29,611 bases of DNA from Clostridiales bacterium (GCA_019419865.1 JAHZIG010000029.1:1-29611), one strand, 5' to 3'; shown: positions 8,046 to 17,510, counted from the first letter of the stretch. Made by a program: numbers and translations. The notes: generated from the letters alone by a model not told the origin.

Positions 8046-9305
8046 ATGAATAAGATACTGTTTACGGCGGCCGGGATACTGGCCGTCTGGGGTCTGATAA
8101 TGATCCGGGTCGCCGCCGCGGAGCCGGAGCTTAGGATAGAGAGCGAGACCTTCGAGGGCGATAGGATAGTTTATACGCTGAGCTCGGACGCGGAGCTGTC
8201 CGGAGTCCTGATCTGCGCGGCGTACAACAGCGGCGGCATGCTCTGCGGCATTACCGTGCAGGATAGCCCGGAGGCGGCGTCAGAGTGGACGATCGCCGTA
8301 ACCGCCGAGATTGAAGAAGGAATGAGCAAGATGTTCTTTTGGGATTCTATGGACGGAATGAGGCCGCGGCTGAGCTTCGCGTCCTCAAATTGGAATAAAA
8401 GCGGCGCGGGAGCCGAGTACGAACATTTGACTACGAGTTCTACTATAGGCGACCTGCTGAGCCATCCGGCGTTTAGCGGTTTCGCGGAGCAGATACTGCC
8501 CTGGGACGGACGCTCGTACGACGAGAGCATGGAACTTTCGGATATGGCCTATCTCATGCCGTATCACAGTCACGTAGATCCGCAGAATTCGGTGGACGCT
8601 TTGAACCGGCTCATCGACGACGCGGCCGAGGGCAAACAGATATTCTATGATTTTTATAGCGACGAGGAAAAGGCGGCGGATCCTTCCAAGGAGGATACCG
8701 GACTGTTCTTCTACCGCGGCGAGCCGGGCAAGCCGTTCGCCGTGCAGTGCGCGGGCGGCGGATTTTCGTACGTCGGCTCGCTCCACGAGAGTATGCCGCA
8801 TTGCGTCGAGGTAAATAAACACGGCTACAACGCGTTCGCGATCAAATACCGCGTCGGCGGCGAACAGCGCGCGGCCGAGGATCTTGCGGCGGCGATCTCG
8901 TTCATCATCAAAAACGCGGAAACGCTCGGCGTGAGCGCGGAGGACTATTCCGTCTGGGGCGGCAGCGCGGGCGCGAGAATGGCGGCCGATATGGGTTCGT
9001 ACGGGACGGCTTACTGGGGCGGCGAGATAGATTCCCGCCCGGCGACGGTCGTATTTATGTACACCGGCCGCTCCGACTATACCCCGAACGACCCGCCGAC
9101 CTTCGTCGGAGTCGGCGAGAACGACGGTATAGCGAACCCCGACGTCATGAAACGCCGCGCCGACGCGCTGGCGGCGCTCGGGATAGACGTGGAGTTTCAT
9201 CTGTATCCAAACCTCGGACACGGCTTCGGCATAGGTCTCGGAACCAGCGCCGAGGACTGGGTTGACGACGCGGTTGCTTTCTGGGAAAGGCATATCGGCG
9301 CGTAA
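8046..9305 (+). CDS. Secreted alpha/beta hydrolase (BD-FAE-like esterase)
   Basis: This 419-residue protein has a signal peptide (residues 1-25, ending VAAA). An accessory beta module of about 85 residues ends MFFWDSMDGMRPRL and is related to modules in the 2848 and 13726 proteins. The hydrolase domain spans about 185-419. Its putative catalytic residues are Ser307 in WGGSAGA, Asp360 in GENDG and His392 in GHGFGIG; the oxyanion region CAGGGFSYV replaces the common HGGGF. It is the last gene of the copy-B operon and is followed by a terminator. Deacetylation or de-esterification of an extracellular compound is the likely role. Confidence 0.87.
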   Translation: MNKILFTAAGILAVWGLIMIRVAAAEPELRIESETFEGDRIVYTLSSDAELSGVLICAAYNSGGMLCGITVQDSPEAASEWTIAVTAEIEEGMSKMFFWDSMDGMRPRLSFASSNWNKSGAGAEYEHLTTSSTIGDLLSHPAFSGFAEQILPWDGRSYDESMELSDMAYLMPYHSHVDPQNSVDALNRLIDDAAEGKQIFYDFYSDEEKAADPSKEDTGLFFYRGEPGKPFAVQCAGGGFSYVGSLHESMPHCVEVNKHGYNAFAIKYRVGGEQRAAEDLAAAISFIIKNAETLGVSAEDYSVWGGSAGARMAADMGSYGTAYWGGEIDSRPATVVFMYTGRSDYTPNDPPTFVGVGENDGIANPDVMKRRADALAALGIDVEFHLYPNLGHGFGIGLGTSAEDWVDDAVAFWERHIGA

Positions 9306-9345
9306 GCGCAAACGACAAAAGTTATAATACTATAATATACTTAGG

Positions 9346-9371
9346 CGGCCGTCTTGGACGGTCGTTTTTTT
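9346..9371 (+). terminator. Rho-independent terminator closing the 4851-9305 operon
   Basis: An eight-pair stem (CGGCCGTC at 9346-9353 with GACGGTCG at 9357-9364, one G-U pair) and a three-base loop are followed by seven T. Confidence 0.9.
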
Positions 9372-9384
9372 GCGCTTTGGTTAT

Positions 9385-9448
9385 AACCTTTGGGTTAAAG
9401 CAAAAACACTTATTGAGACTTCCGAAGAACGGGCGTATTTATTATAAT
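9385..9448 (+). promoter_or_regulatory. Shared regulon promoter, copy C
   Basis: The 40-base element (9385-9424) matches copy B at 33 of 40 positions without gaps, with both ends (AACCTTTGGGTTA and AGACTTCCG) kept. TATAAT lies at 9443-9448, again 18 bases downstream. The transcript leader then carries a small hairpin (AGCCCG at 9475-9480 with CGGGCT at 9489-9494) before AGGAGG and the ATG at 9539. Confidence 0.75.
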
Positions 9449-9538
9449 TAAAGCATAAAAGATAAAAGAAAATAAGCCCGGTTTAGCGCGGGCTATGCGC
9501 GGGATCGGGCGAATTACTCAGACAGGAGGAATATCAAA

Positions 9539-12500
9539 ATGAAAAGAATCGTATCCATTTTGGCGGCGCTCGCTCTGGCGGTAAGCGTTATGACGGGCGT
9601 ATCCGCGGCCGAGACGGCGAACGCGACGAGCGGCGGACTTATGCAGATGAGCGATAGCGAAAAAGAAGCGTTTATAAACGAAAACCTCGACGTAAGGCTA
9701 CAGCATTTATCGACGCTGGTAACGCTCAGCGCGAACAGGCTGTACGACGAGATAGCGGACGAGGTAGAGGCGGCGCTCGGCGACGGGCTTACGGCGGTCG
9801 AGATAAAGGAAGCGCTCTATCACAGCGCGGCGTACTGCGGATATACGAGGGCGGCGCTCGCGCTCGACGCGGCGGACGCGGCTCTTGAGGCGCTCGGTCA
9901 GGATGTTTCGTATTCGAGCCGGATAACGTCTACCGAAGAGGACAGATATGAAGACGGGCTCGCGGTGCAGAGATTCCTGTTCGGACCTCAGATAGGGACG
10001 ATAACCGAGGATATGAGCCCGAATATGCAGCTTCAGACAAGGTATTTGTCGGGGATCTGCTTCGGCGATTTCTATAACCGCGCGGGCTTATCGCTCTATA
10101 CCAGAGAATTTTTGACGTATTGTACTATAGTGGGAAACGGCAACTGCGCGGGTCAGCTCACGGGACATATAAACGGCAACCTGAGCGTCGGACATACCAA
10201 GGATATGCTCCGCGCGGCGGCTCTGCTTAACGAACAGTATAACGGCGAGGAAAAGACGCAGCTCGCTCTCGATATGATCGACGCGACCGAAAACGAGACC
10301 GCGGCCGAACCGGCGGCGGAGCCTCAGCAGCCGACCGAGACGATAGCTACGGAGTATTCGAGCGATTCGGAAGAACTTCTCGCTATCATGGATCATTTTG
10401 AGACCGACGATACGGACGGCTATATCGACGCCAGTCTCGACGCCGGGACGCAGGATATACTTATAAGCGCGACCAACGCGGTAATAGACGGAACTCAGAT
10501 CCCGACCTCGGATAACCAAGCGACCCAGACCCTTATAGATCTTGCGGTCATGGCGGCGCAGGGCGGAAGAGAGTCGGAGATACCGGCCAAGGTAGCGGAG
10601 AGCCTGGCGGCGGGAAACAGCGAGGACGCGGTTCTTGCAGTATCGCTTTTGAACGCTCCGTACAACGGCTTCCCGAGAACGCTGAACATGACGAGCGCGG
10701 TAAGCTCCGCGCTGGAGAATATAGATAATAACGCGGGAGAAACGGCGAGAACGACGGTCACAATGCAGATAGGTAATCCGAATATGACGATAAACGGCGT
10801 CGAACAGCCGATAGACGGCGAAGGAACGGCTCCGATCACGCAGGACGACAGAACTCTGACGCCGGTTAGCGCGTTTGTGGAAGGGATCGGCGGCAGCGCC
10901 GACTGGGACGCGGATACGCGGACGGCAACCCTTTCGTATAACGGCGACGAGATAAGGCTTACGATAGATTCTAATATCGCCTACTTAAACGGCGCGGAGC
11001 GCAGACTCGACGTCGCTCCGATCATCGTAAATAACAGGACAATGCTGCCCATAAGATTTATCGCCGAGAGCTTCGGCTTTACAGTCGTCTGGGCGGAGGA
11101 TACCCAGACGGTCACGATAATCGACGCGGATACTATAGAGAACGTGTTTGCAAGAGGCGACCTGAACCCGGCGGCTCCGGCGTTTACGGGAGTATCGTAT
11201 ATGAACTGGCTGACTCAGTACGACGAGAACCTGCAGATACCGGCGTTCGGTCAGGTCACGTTCGAGCCTTGCACGAGAACCGATTGGCATACCCACGACG
11301 GCGGTCAGATACTGCTGGTCACCGAGGGCGTGGGCGTGTTCGAGATGGAAGGCGAACCCGCGCGGCTTATGCAGGCGGGCGACGTTATACTGATCCCGCC
11401 GGGCAGGAGACATTTCCACTCGGCGATCGACAACAGCTGGTTCGCGCATATCGCGATCGGAGTAAATCCCGGGGTCGGAACGACCAACTGGTTTGAAGAG
11501 GTCTCGGACGAGGAATACGCCGCGGCCGTGGCTACGGCTCGGGAAAGCGGTACGATCAGGGAAAGAGGAGAGACCATGTTCCCGATCGGCGAGGAGCTAA
11601 ACGAAGAAGGCTACAGAGGCGAAGTGCATAAGAATCTGCTCGTCGAGCATGAGAGCGTGTTCAATTGCCCCGAAGTCGATAATTATACGTTTGAAGCGGG
11701 CGCGAGAACCGATTGGCATTCGCACCAAGGCGGACAGATAATACTCGTGACAGACGGAACGGGGATATATCAGGAAGAAGGTCAGGAGCCACGCGTTATA
11801 AAAGCGGGCGACGTTATCACCGCTCAGCCGGGAGTAAATCATTGGCACGGCGCGGCGGACGAACAGTTCGCGTATATAGTGGTAGGCGGCGTTCCCGGTA
11901 ACGACGCTGTAACATGGGGCGACGCGGTTTCGGACGAGGAATACTCCGCAGTCCGGGCTGGCTCGGATATCGCTGTCGTTCAGACGGACGAGGACGGCGT
12001 TCAGGGCTATATAAGCGAAGGGATATATACCTATCGCGGTATCCCTTACGCGGAGGCTCCGGAGCGTTTCGTACCCGCGCAGAGAACGGTTAGCTGGGAC
12101 GGCGTGAGGACGGCTTACGACTATGGAGCGATCGCGCCCCAGACCGGATCGGACGATCTGCCGGAGATGGACGAGAACTGCCAGAACCTGAACGTCTGGA
12201 CGCCGGGCGTAAACGACGGCGAGCGCCGTCCGGTCATGGTATGGCTGCACGGCGGCGGATTTTCAACGGGTTCGTCGATCGAGAGCCCGGCCTACGACGG
12301 CGAGAACCTTAGCAGAAACGGCGACATGGTAGTCGTATCTATCAACCACAGGCTTAACGTATTGGGACATCTCGACTTGTCCGCGTACGACGATAAATAC
12401 AGATATTCCGCAAACGCGGGCATGACCGACATAATAGCGGCGCTACAGTGGATACAGGCTAATATCGAAAACTTCGGCGGCGACCCGGACAACGTGACCG

Positions 12501-13459
12501 TATTCGGCGAATCGGGCGGCGGAACCAAGGTGTTGGCGCTCATGACCAGCCCGTACGCGGAAGGACTTTTTGACAAAGGCATCGTAGAGAGCGGCGCGAC
12601 CGAGAATATGGGCGCAAGCTTCACATCTTTAGACGTAAGCCGGAGACTTACCGAGGTAATTCTTGAGAACCTCGGCATAACTCCCGACAGAATAGAAGAA
12701 CTTCAGGATATCCCGTACGACGAGCTGACGGAGGCGTCCGACCGGGCGCTTGTCCAAACGGCGGAGGAACTCGGCATATACGAGGCGTTTGTAAACGGCT
12801 ATTCGCTTCTGTGGGAGCCGGTCGTAGACGGGGATTTCCTGCCGACCGGTCCGGTAACGGACGACTCATTCGCGGAGGCGGGACGGGATATACCTCTGCT
12901 TATAGGGTCTAACTTAAACGAGTGGACGGTGTTCGGCGATCCCATGGCCGACCCCAACGCGCCTATGAGCGAGAACGAATTGAGAGAGAGGCTCGAAGCC
13001 GCTTACGGCGACAACGCGGACAGAGTGAGAGCGGCGTTCGCCGAGGCGTATCCGAACGAGCCGGAGACGGCCGCGCTCTATGTGGATTCGACGCTGATAC
13101 GTTTGCCTATCCTGAAACTTACCGCCCATAAGGCGGATCAAAACGGCGCGCCGGTGTATTCGTATATCTTTAGCTGGGGAACGTCCTATCACACCGCGGA
13201 GATCCCGTTCGTGTTCAATAACATCGACAGGGTTACGGTGAGCGGCGATCCGGAAGAAGCTCAGAGATTGGCGGACGTTATGAGCCGGGCTTGGATCAAC
13301 TTCGCAAGGACGGGCGACCCGAACGGCGAGGGCGTACCCGAATGGGAACCGTATACCCGCGAGGGCGGAGCTACTATGATTTTCGATAACGAGTCCTATC
13401 TTACCCATAACCACGACAGAGAATTGATGTCGATACTCGCGCCGGATTACGTATACTGA
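9539..13459 (+). CDS. Secreted giant fusion: CMD repeats, stalk domain, two cupins, type-B carboxylesterase
   Basis: This 1306-residue protein starts with a Sec signal peptide (residues 1-24). Residues 41-122, 141-251 and 279-395 look like three carboxymuconolactone-decarboxylase/AhpD-like helical units; the middle one is clearest (LAVQRFLFG, NGNCAGQLTGHINGNLSVG). Residues 405-527 are a copper-amine-oxidase-like stalk domain (NNRTMLPIRFIAESFG). Two cupins follow: His584, His586, Gln590 and His625/His627 in the first; His727, His729 and His768/His770 in the second. From about residue 815 to the end is a type-B carboxylesterase with HGGGF (His904), Ser992 in GESGGG, Glu1128 in SNLNEW and His1218 in YHTAEIPF. 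All catalytic or metal residues appear present. CMD and cupin domains often act together on ring-cleavage or lactone compounds, so a combined extracellular hydrolase/isomerase is plausible. It is monocistronic under promoter copy C. Confidence 0.93.
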   Translation: MKRIVSILAALALAVSVMTGVSAAETANATSGGLMQMSDSEKEAFINENLDVRLQHLSTLVTLSANRLYDEIADEVEAALGDGLTAVEIKEALYHSAAYCGYTRAALALDAADAALEALGQDVSYSSRITSTEEDRYEDGLAVQRFLFGPQIGTITEDMSPNMQLQTRYLSGICFGDFYNRAGLSLYTREFLTYCTIVGNGNCAGQLTGHINGNLSVGHTKDMLRAAALLNEQYNGEEKTQLALDMIDATENETAAEPAAEPQQPTETIATEYSSDSEELLAIMDHFETDDTDGYIDASLDAGTQDILISATNAVIDGTQIPTSDNQATQTLIDLAVMAAQGGRESEIPAKVAESLAAGNSEDAVLAVSLLNAPYNGFPRTLNMTSAVSSALENIDNNAGETARTTVTMQIGNPNMTINGVEQPIDGEGTAPITQDDRTLTPVSAFVEGIGGSADWDADTRTATLSYNGDEIRLTIDSNIAYLNGAERRLDVAPIIVNNRTMLPIRFIAESFGFTVVWAEDTQTVTIIDADTIENVFARGDLNPAAPAFTGVSYMNWLTQYDENLQIPAFGQVTFEPCTRTDWHTHDGGQILLVTEGVGVFEMEGEPARLMQAGDVILIPPGRRHFHSAIDNSWFAHIAIGVNPGVGTTNWFEEVSDEEYAAAVATARESGTIRERGETMFPIGEELNEEGYRGEVHKNLLVEHESVFNCPEVDNYTFEAGARTDWHSHQGGQIILVTDGTGIYQEEGQEPRVIKAGDVITAQPGVNHWHGAADEQFAYIVVGGVPGNDAVTWGDAVSDEEYSAVRAGSDIAVVQTDEDGVQGYISEGIYTYRGIPYAEAPERFVPAQRTVSWDGVRTAYDYGAIAPQTGSDDLPEMDENCQNLNVWTPGVNDGERRPVMVWLHGGGFSTGSSIESPAYDGENLSRNGDMVVVSINHRLNVLGHLDLSAYDDKYRYSANAGMTDIIAALQWIQANIENFGGDPDNVTVFGESGGGTKVLALMTSPYAEGLFDKGIVESGATENMGASFTSLDVSRRLTEVILENLGITPDRIEELQDIPYDELTEASDRALVQTAEELGIYEAFVNGYSLLWEPVVDGDFLPTGPVTDDSFAEAGRDIPLLIGSNLNEWTVFGDPMADPNAPMSENELRERLEAAYGDNADRVRAAFAEAYPNEPETAALYVDSTLIRLPILKLTAHKADQNGAPVYSYIFSWGTSYHTAEIPFVFNNIDRVTVSGDPEEAQRLADVMSRAWINFARTGDPNGEGVPEWEPYTREGGATMIFDNESYLTHNHDRELMSILAPDYVY

Positions 13460-13614
13460 TCGGACGCGAGATAGGGCGATATATTCGGGCGCTTCCTTTG
13501 GGAAATTTATAATAAAGAGTACGTAGGCCGCGCCCGATCTTAAACATTGAAATATTCGGCCGGGCAAACCGGTTCTTCAAATAGATTTTTACGAAATATT
13601 CTTTAAAATATGTA

Positions 13615-13645
13615 TTGACCTAAAGCCGACTTTAGCGCTTATAAT
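13615..13645 (+). promoter_or_regulatory. Promoter with a perfect dyad between -35 and -10
   Basis: TTGACC (13615-13620) and TATAAT (13640-13645) are 19 bases apart. Inside the spacer lies the perfect inverted repeat CTAAAG-CCGA-CTTTAG (13620-13635), placed where a bound protein would block or twist the promoter. AGCCGAC also occurs in promoter copies A and B. The rest of the 266-base gap (13460-13725) shows only AT-rich sequence and one more TTTATAATAAAG stretch near 13507. Confidence 0.65.
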
Positions 13646-13725
13646 GTTCTCAAAAAGATAACGGAGCGGGTCGTTAGCCCTCTCCGACAGGCAAACTTAC
13701 AAAACGACAAGGAGGTTGTCAAAAA

Positions 13726-15477
13726 ATGAGAACGGTAAAAGATTTCAGGAAACAGATAGCGTTTATCGCGGTCGTAGCCGCGCTTTGCTTCGGCTTTACA
13801 GCGGCGGCGCGGCTTGCCGATACGGACGGCGCGTCGGCTTCCGAGGCGGCGGTAAGCTACCTGACCGAGGACGAGAGCGCGCCGGACGTCTATATGACAG
13901 CGGATATTTCCCCCGAGGGGCTTATGGCGGTATATAACCGGCTGGGCTTTACTCCGGAAGGGAACGTCGCGGTGAAGCTGTCTACGGGCGAGCCGCCCGC
14001 GAGCAATTACTTAGCCCCTGATTTGATCAAGGATCTGGTTCAGTCCGTGAACGGGACCATAGTCGAGTGCAACACCGCTTACGGCGGCTCAAGAAGCAGT
14101 ACGGCGATGCACAGACAGGTGGCCGAGGATCACGGGTTTACCGAGATAGCGAACGTGGACATAATGGACGAGGACGGGTCTATGTCGATCCCGGTGACCG
14201 GCGGGACTAATCTCACGGAGAACCTGGTCGGCTCTCACCTTGCCAACTACGATTCGATGATAACTCTTTCGCATTTTAAGGGTCACGCTATGGCGGGCTT
14301 CGGCGGCGCGATAAAGAATATGTCGATAGGCGTCGCCTCGAGAGAGGGCAAATCCTGGATCCACACGTCGGGTAACTCGACGACGAGTCCGTGGGGCGGA
14401 GATCAGGACGGTTTTCTCGAGTCGATGGCCGAGGCGACGAGTTCGGTTATCGATTATATGGACGGCAAGGTCGTATACGTAAACGTGATGAACAACATAT
14501 CCATCGACTGCGACTGCGACGGAAACCCCGCGGCGCCTGACATGCACGACGTCGGCATATTGGCCTCGACCGACCCGGTGGCTTTGGATCAGGCGTGCAT
14601 AGACATAGTCTATAACACCGACAGGGAACAGAGCGGCTCTTTGATAAACAGGATCGAGCAGAGGAACGGACTCCATACGCTCGAACACGCGGCCGAGATA
14701 GGTCTCGGAAGCAGGGAATATAACCTTGTCGATATCGATACTCAGAGCGCCGACGTATCCATGTCTTACGAAAACGGGGCGCTTACTATAAGCGGTCTTA
14801 CGGGCGAGGCCAACTTGATACGCGCCTCATACTCCGGCGGTATCCTGACCGGCATAGAATTTTTGGACGCCGCGAACGGAACTCAAACTATAGCCGCAGA
14901 TCCCGGGGATAGATTCTTCCTCTGGGACGATACCGGGAGTATGCGCCCGCTGAGCGAGACCGCGATCGTAGGCGAAGAAGACGTTCCTCAGGACGGCGGC
15001 GCGCTGGTAGTCTACTTCTCGGCGACCGGAAACACCGAGAGAGTCGCGGGCTATATCGCGTCGGCGGCGGACGCGGACGTGTTTGAGCTCGAACCGACGG
15101 ATCCGTATACGAGCGAAGATCTGCGCTGGACGGACGAGAACAGCCGCGTCAGCGTCGAGCACAATAACCCGGATCAGAGAGAGGTCGAGCTGGTATCGAC
15201 TACCGTTCCGGATTGGGAGTCTTACGACACCGTATTCATAGGCTACCCCATCTGGTGGGGGATCGCGGCTTGGCCGGTGAACGGCTTTATCGAGGCCAAC
15301 GACTTTAGCGGCAAGACCGTGATACCGTTTTGCACCTCGTCGAGTTCCGGCTTGGGCGAGAGCGGACAGCTCCTTGAAGAGTTGGCCGGCACGGGAGATT
15401 GGCTGGACGGACGCAGGTTCTCGTCCGGGACGTCGGAGGCGACCGTTCGGGATTGGGTCGAAAGTTTGGAACTATAA
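13726..15477 (+). CDS. Secreted DUF362-flavodoxin fusion protein
   Basis: This 583-residue protein has a signal peptide or anchor (residues 9-28). A DUF362 domain spans about residues 52-325 (LSHFKGHAMAGFGGAIKNMS; the CDCDGNPAAPDMHDVGILAS and DPVALDQACIDIV segments). A beta module ends FFLWDDTGSMRPL (about 338-420). A flavodoxin domain follows from residue 426 to the end (ALVVYFSATGNTE, then YPIWWGIAAWPV). DUF362 proteins are normally cytoplasmic and often carry ferredoxin-type clusters; here no CX2CX2CX3C ferredoxin motif is present and the domain is exported and joined to a flavodoxin. AAGGAGG precedes the ATG. The next gene, 46 bases on, repeats the flavodoxin module almost residue for residue. 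An extracellular redox role is inferred. Confidence 0.9.
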   Translation: MRTVKDFRKQIAFIAVVAALCFGFTAAARLADTDGASASEAAVSYLTEDESAPDVYMTADISPEGLMAVYNRLGFTPEGNVAVKLSTGEPPASNYLAPDLIKDLVQSVNGTIVECNTAYGGSRSSTAMHRQVAEDHGFTEIANVDIMDEDGSMSIPVTGGTNLTENLVGSHLANYDSMITLSHFKGHAMAGFGGAIKNMSIGVASREGKSWIHTSGNSTTSPWGGDQDGFLESMAEATSSVIDYMDGKVVYVNVMNNISIDCDCDGNPAAPDMHDVGILASTDPVALDQACIDIVYNTDREQSGSLINRIEQRNGLHTLEHAAEIGLGSREYNLVDIDTQSADVSMSYENGALTISGLTGEANLIRASYSGGILTGIEFLDAANGTQTIAADPGDRFFLWDDTGSMRPLSETAIVGEEDVPQDGGALVVYFSATGNTERVAGYIASAADADVFELEPTDPYTSEDLRWTDENSRVSVEHNNPDQREVELVSTTVPDWESYDTVFIGYPIWWGIAAWPVNGFIEANDFSGKTVIPFCTSSSSGLGESGQLLEELAGTGDWLDGRRFSSGTSEATVRDWVESLEL

Positions 15478-15523
15478 TAAATAAAAATATATAAAATATA
15501 TGAAAATGAAAGGGAATATTATT

Positions 15524-16192
15524 ATGAAAAAATTAGCGTTACTTATGATGGGGTTTATTTTGGTATTTAGCCTCGCCGCGTGCGGCTCTTCCAATCAGAC
15601 GAGTTCCACGTCCGGCGGCGGCTCTGAGACTACGGCGACCGAAGCTCCGGCTGCGACGGCGGCGACGCCCGCTCAAACCGAAAGCGGGAGCGATACGGGA
15701 GCGGGAAACGGCGGCGCGTTGGTGGTCTACTACTCGGCTACGGGCAACACGGAGGAGGCCGCTAACTATATCGCGGCCGCGACCGGAGGCGATATATTCG
15801 AGCTGGAGCCGGTAGAGCCGTATATGGACGACGATCTGGACTGGACGGACGATAACAGCCGCGTGAGCGTCGAGCATGAGAATCCGGATCAGAGAGAGGT
15901 CGAACTGGTATCGACTACGGTTCCGGATTGGGATTCTTACGACACTGTATTCATAGGCTATCCTATCTGGTGGGGGATCGCGGCTTGGCCGGTGGACGGC
16001 TTCGTCGAGGCCAACGACTTCACCGGTAAGACGGTGATACCGTTCTGCACCTCGTCGAGCTCCGGCTTGGGCGAGAGCGGACGTTTGCTTGAAGAGCTGG
16101 CGGGCACGGGAAACTGGCTCGAGGGACGCAGGTTCTCTTCAAGACTGACAGCGGCGGACGCCGAGGAATGGATAGCGGAATTAGGACTGTAG
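15524..16192 (+). CDS. Flavodoxin lipoprotein
   Basis: This is a 222-residue surface lipoprotein. I chose ATG 15524 over ATG 15500 because GAAAGGGA (15508-15515) is correctly placed for it and the product begins with a textbook lipoprotein signal, MKKLALLMMGFILVFSLAAC, with Cys20 as the lipidated residue. A Ser/Thr/Ala-rich linker (about 21-65) leads to a flavodoxin domain with the FMN-phosphate loop SATGNTEE and the YPIWWG flavin segment. From about residue 105 onward it is nearly identical to the C-terminus of the upstream DUF362 fusion, so one copy arose by recent duplication. It is probably co-transcribed with that gene. It should be an extracellular one- or two-electron carrier, if FMN is acquired outside. 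Confidence 0.93.
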   Translation: MKKLALLMMGFILVFSLAACGSSNQTSSTSGGGSETTATEAPAATAATPAQTESGSDTGAGNGGALVVYYSATGNTEEAANYIAAATGGDIFELEPVEPYMDDDLDWTDDNSRVSVEHENPDQREVELVSTTVPDWDSYDTVFIGYPIWWGIAAWPVDGFVEANDFTGKTVIPFCTSSSSGLGESGRLLEELAGTGNWLEGRRFSSRLTAADAEEWIAELGL

Positions 16193-16276
16193 CTTGGACC
16201 AATATACAAGCGCCGGACGCGCGCAAGTGGACGACGTAAACGGATAAGTATATTATATAAAAATATATATTAAATT

Positions 16277-16396
16277 TTACAGACGCGTAAAACGCCGGAG
16301 GAGGTAGCGAATATCGCGGCCTTTCTCGTATCGGACGAGGCGAGCTACGTCAGCGGTTCGGTATACGCGGTAGACGGAGGCTCGGGCGCGGTATAA
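16277..16396 (+). pseudogene. C-terminal remnant of a short-chain dehydrogenase (SDR)
   Basis: An open frame of about 39 codons ending in TAA at 16394-16396 reads KTPEEVANIAAFLVSDEASY and then VSGSVYAVDGGSGAV. This is the classic end of a classical SDR (TPEEVA, FLxSDEASYVSG, VDGG). No Rossmann N-terminus, start codon or ribosome site precedes it; the bases upstream are AT-rich and an in-frame TAA stands at 16271. It is a deletion scar of an SDR gene. The rest of the 337-base gap 16193-16529 has no other gene. Confidence 0.8.
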
Positions 16397-16419
16397 GACC
16401 GGATCCGATCGGGACGTTA

Positions 16420-16467
16420 TTTGTTCGGACGACTATATCATGAGTTCGACCAAGCCGATCGAACAAA
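16420..16467. repeat. Nested inverted repeats between the SDR remnant and the reductase gene
   Basis: TTTGTTCG (16420-16427) pairs with CGAACAAA (16460-16467), and inside it GTTCGA (16444-16449) pairs with TCGAAC (16459-16464) over a nine-base loop. The latter is followed by AAATTTTAT, so it may be a weak terminator for the decayed SDR gene or an operator for the reductase at 16530. Confidence 0.4.
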
Positions 16468-16502
16468 TTTTATCAAGTTTTAAAGGAAAGTTACACATAT
16501 AA

Positions 16503-17390
<888 letters not shown>

Positions 17391-17510
17391 GACGCGGGGG
17401 ATCTTGACGGCCGTCTATAACGCCGCCGAAACGCTAAGCCTAAGCCGCGCCGTTTGGCGAGATACAAAAACCGAACGTATGCGGAGGCCGCGGGCGTTAT
17501 AATACGGGTT

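Noticed and set aside
8385..9311. Long minus-strand open frame (308 codons) opposite the third hydrolase; similar ones at 16554-17384, 18321-18878 and 3979-4743
   Set aside because: They are rich in Arg/His/Tyr/Val, lack family motifs and good ribosome sites, and mirror strongly biased genes on the other strand.
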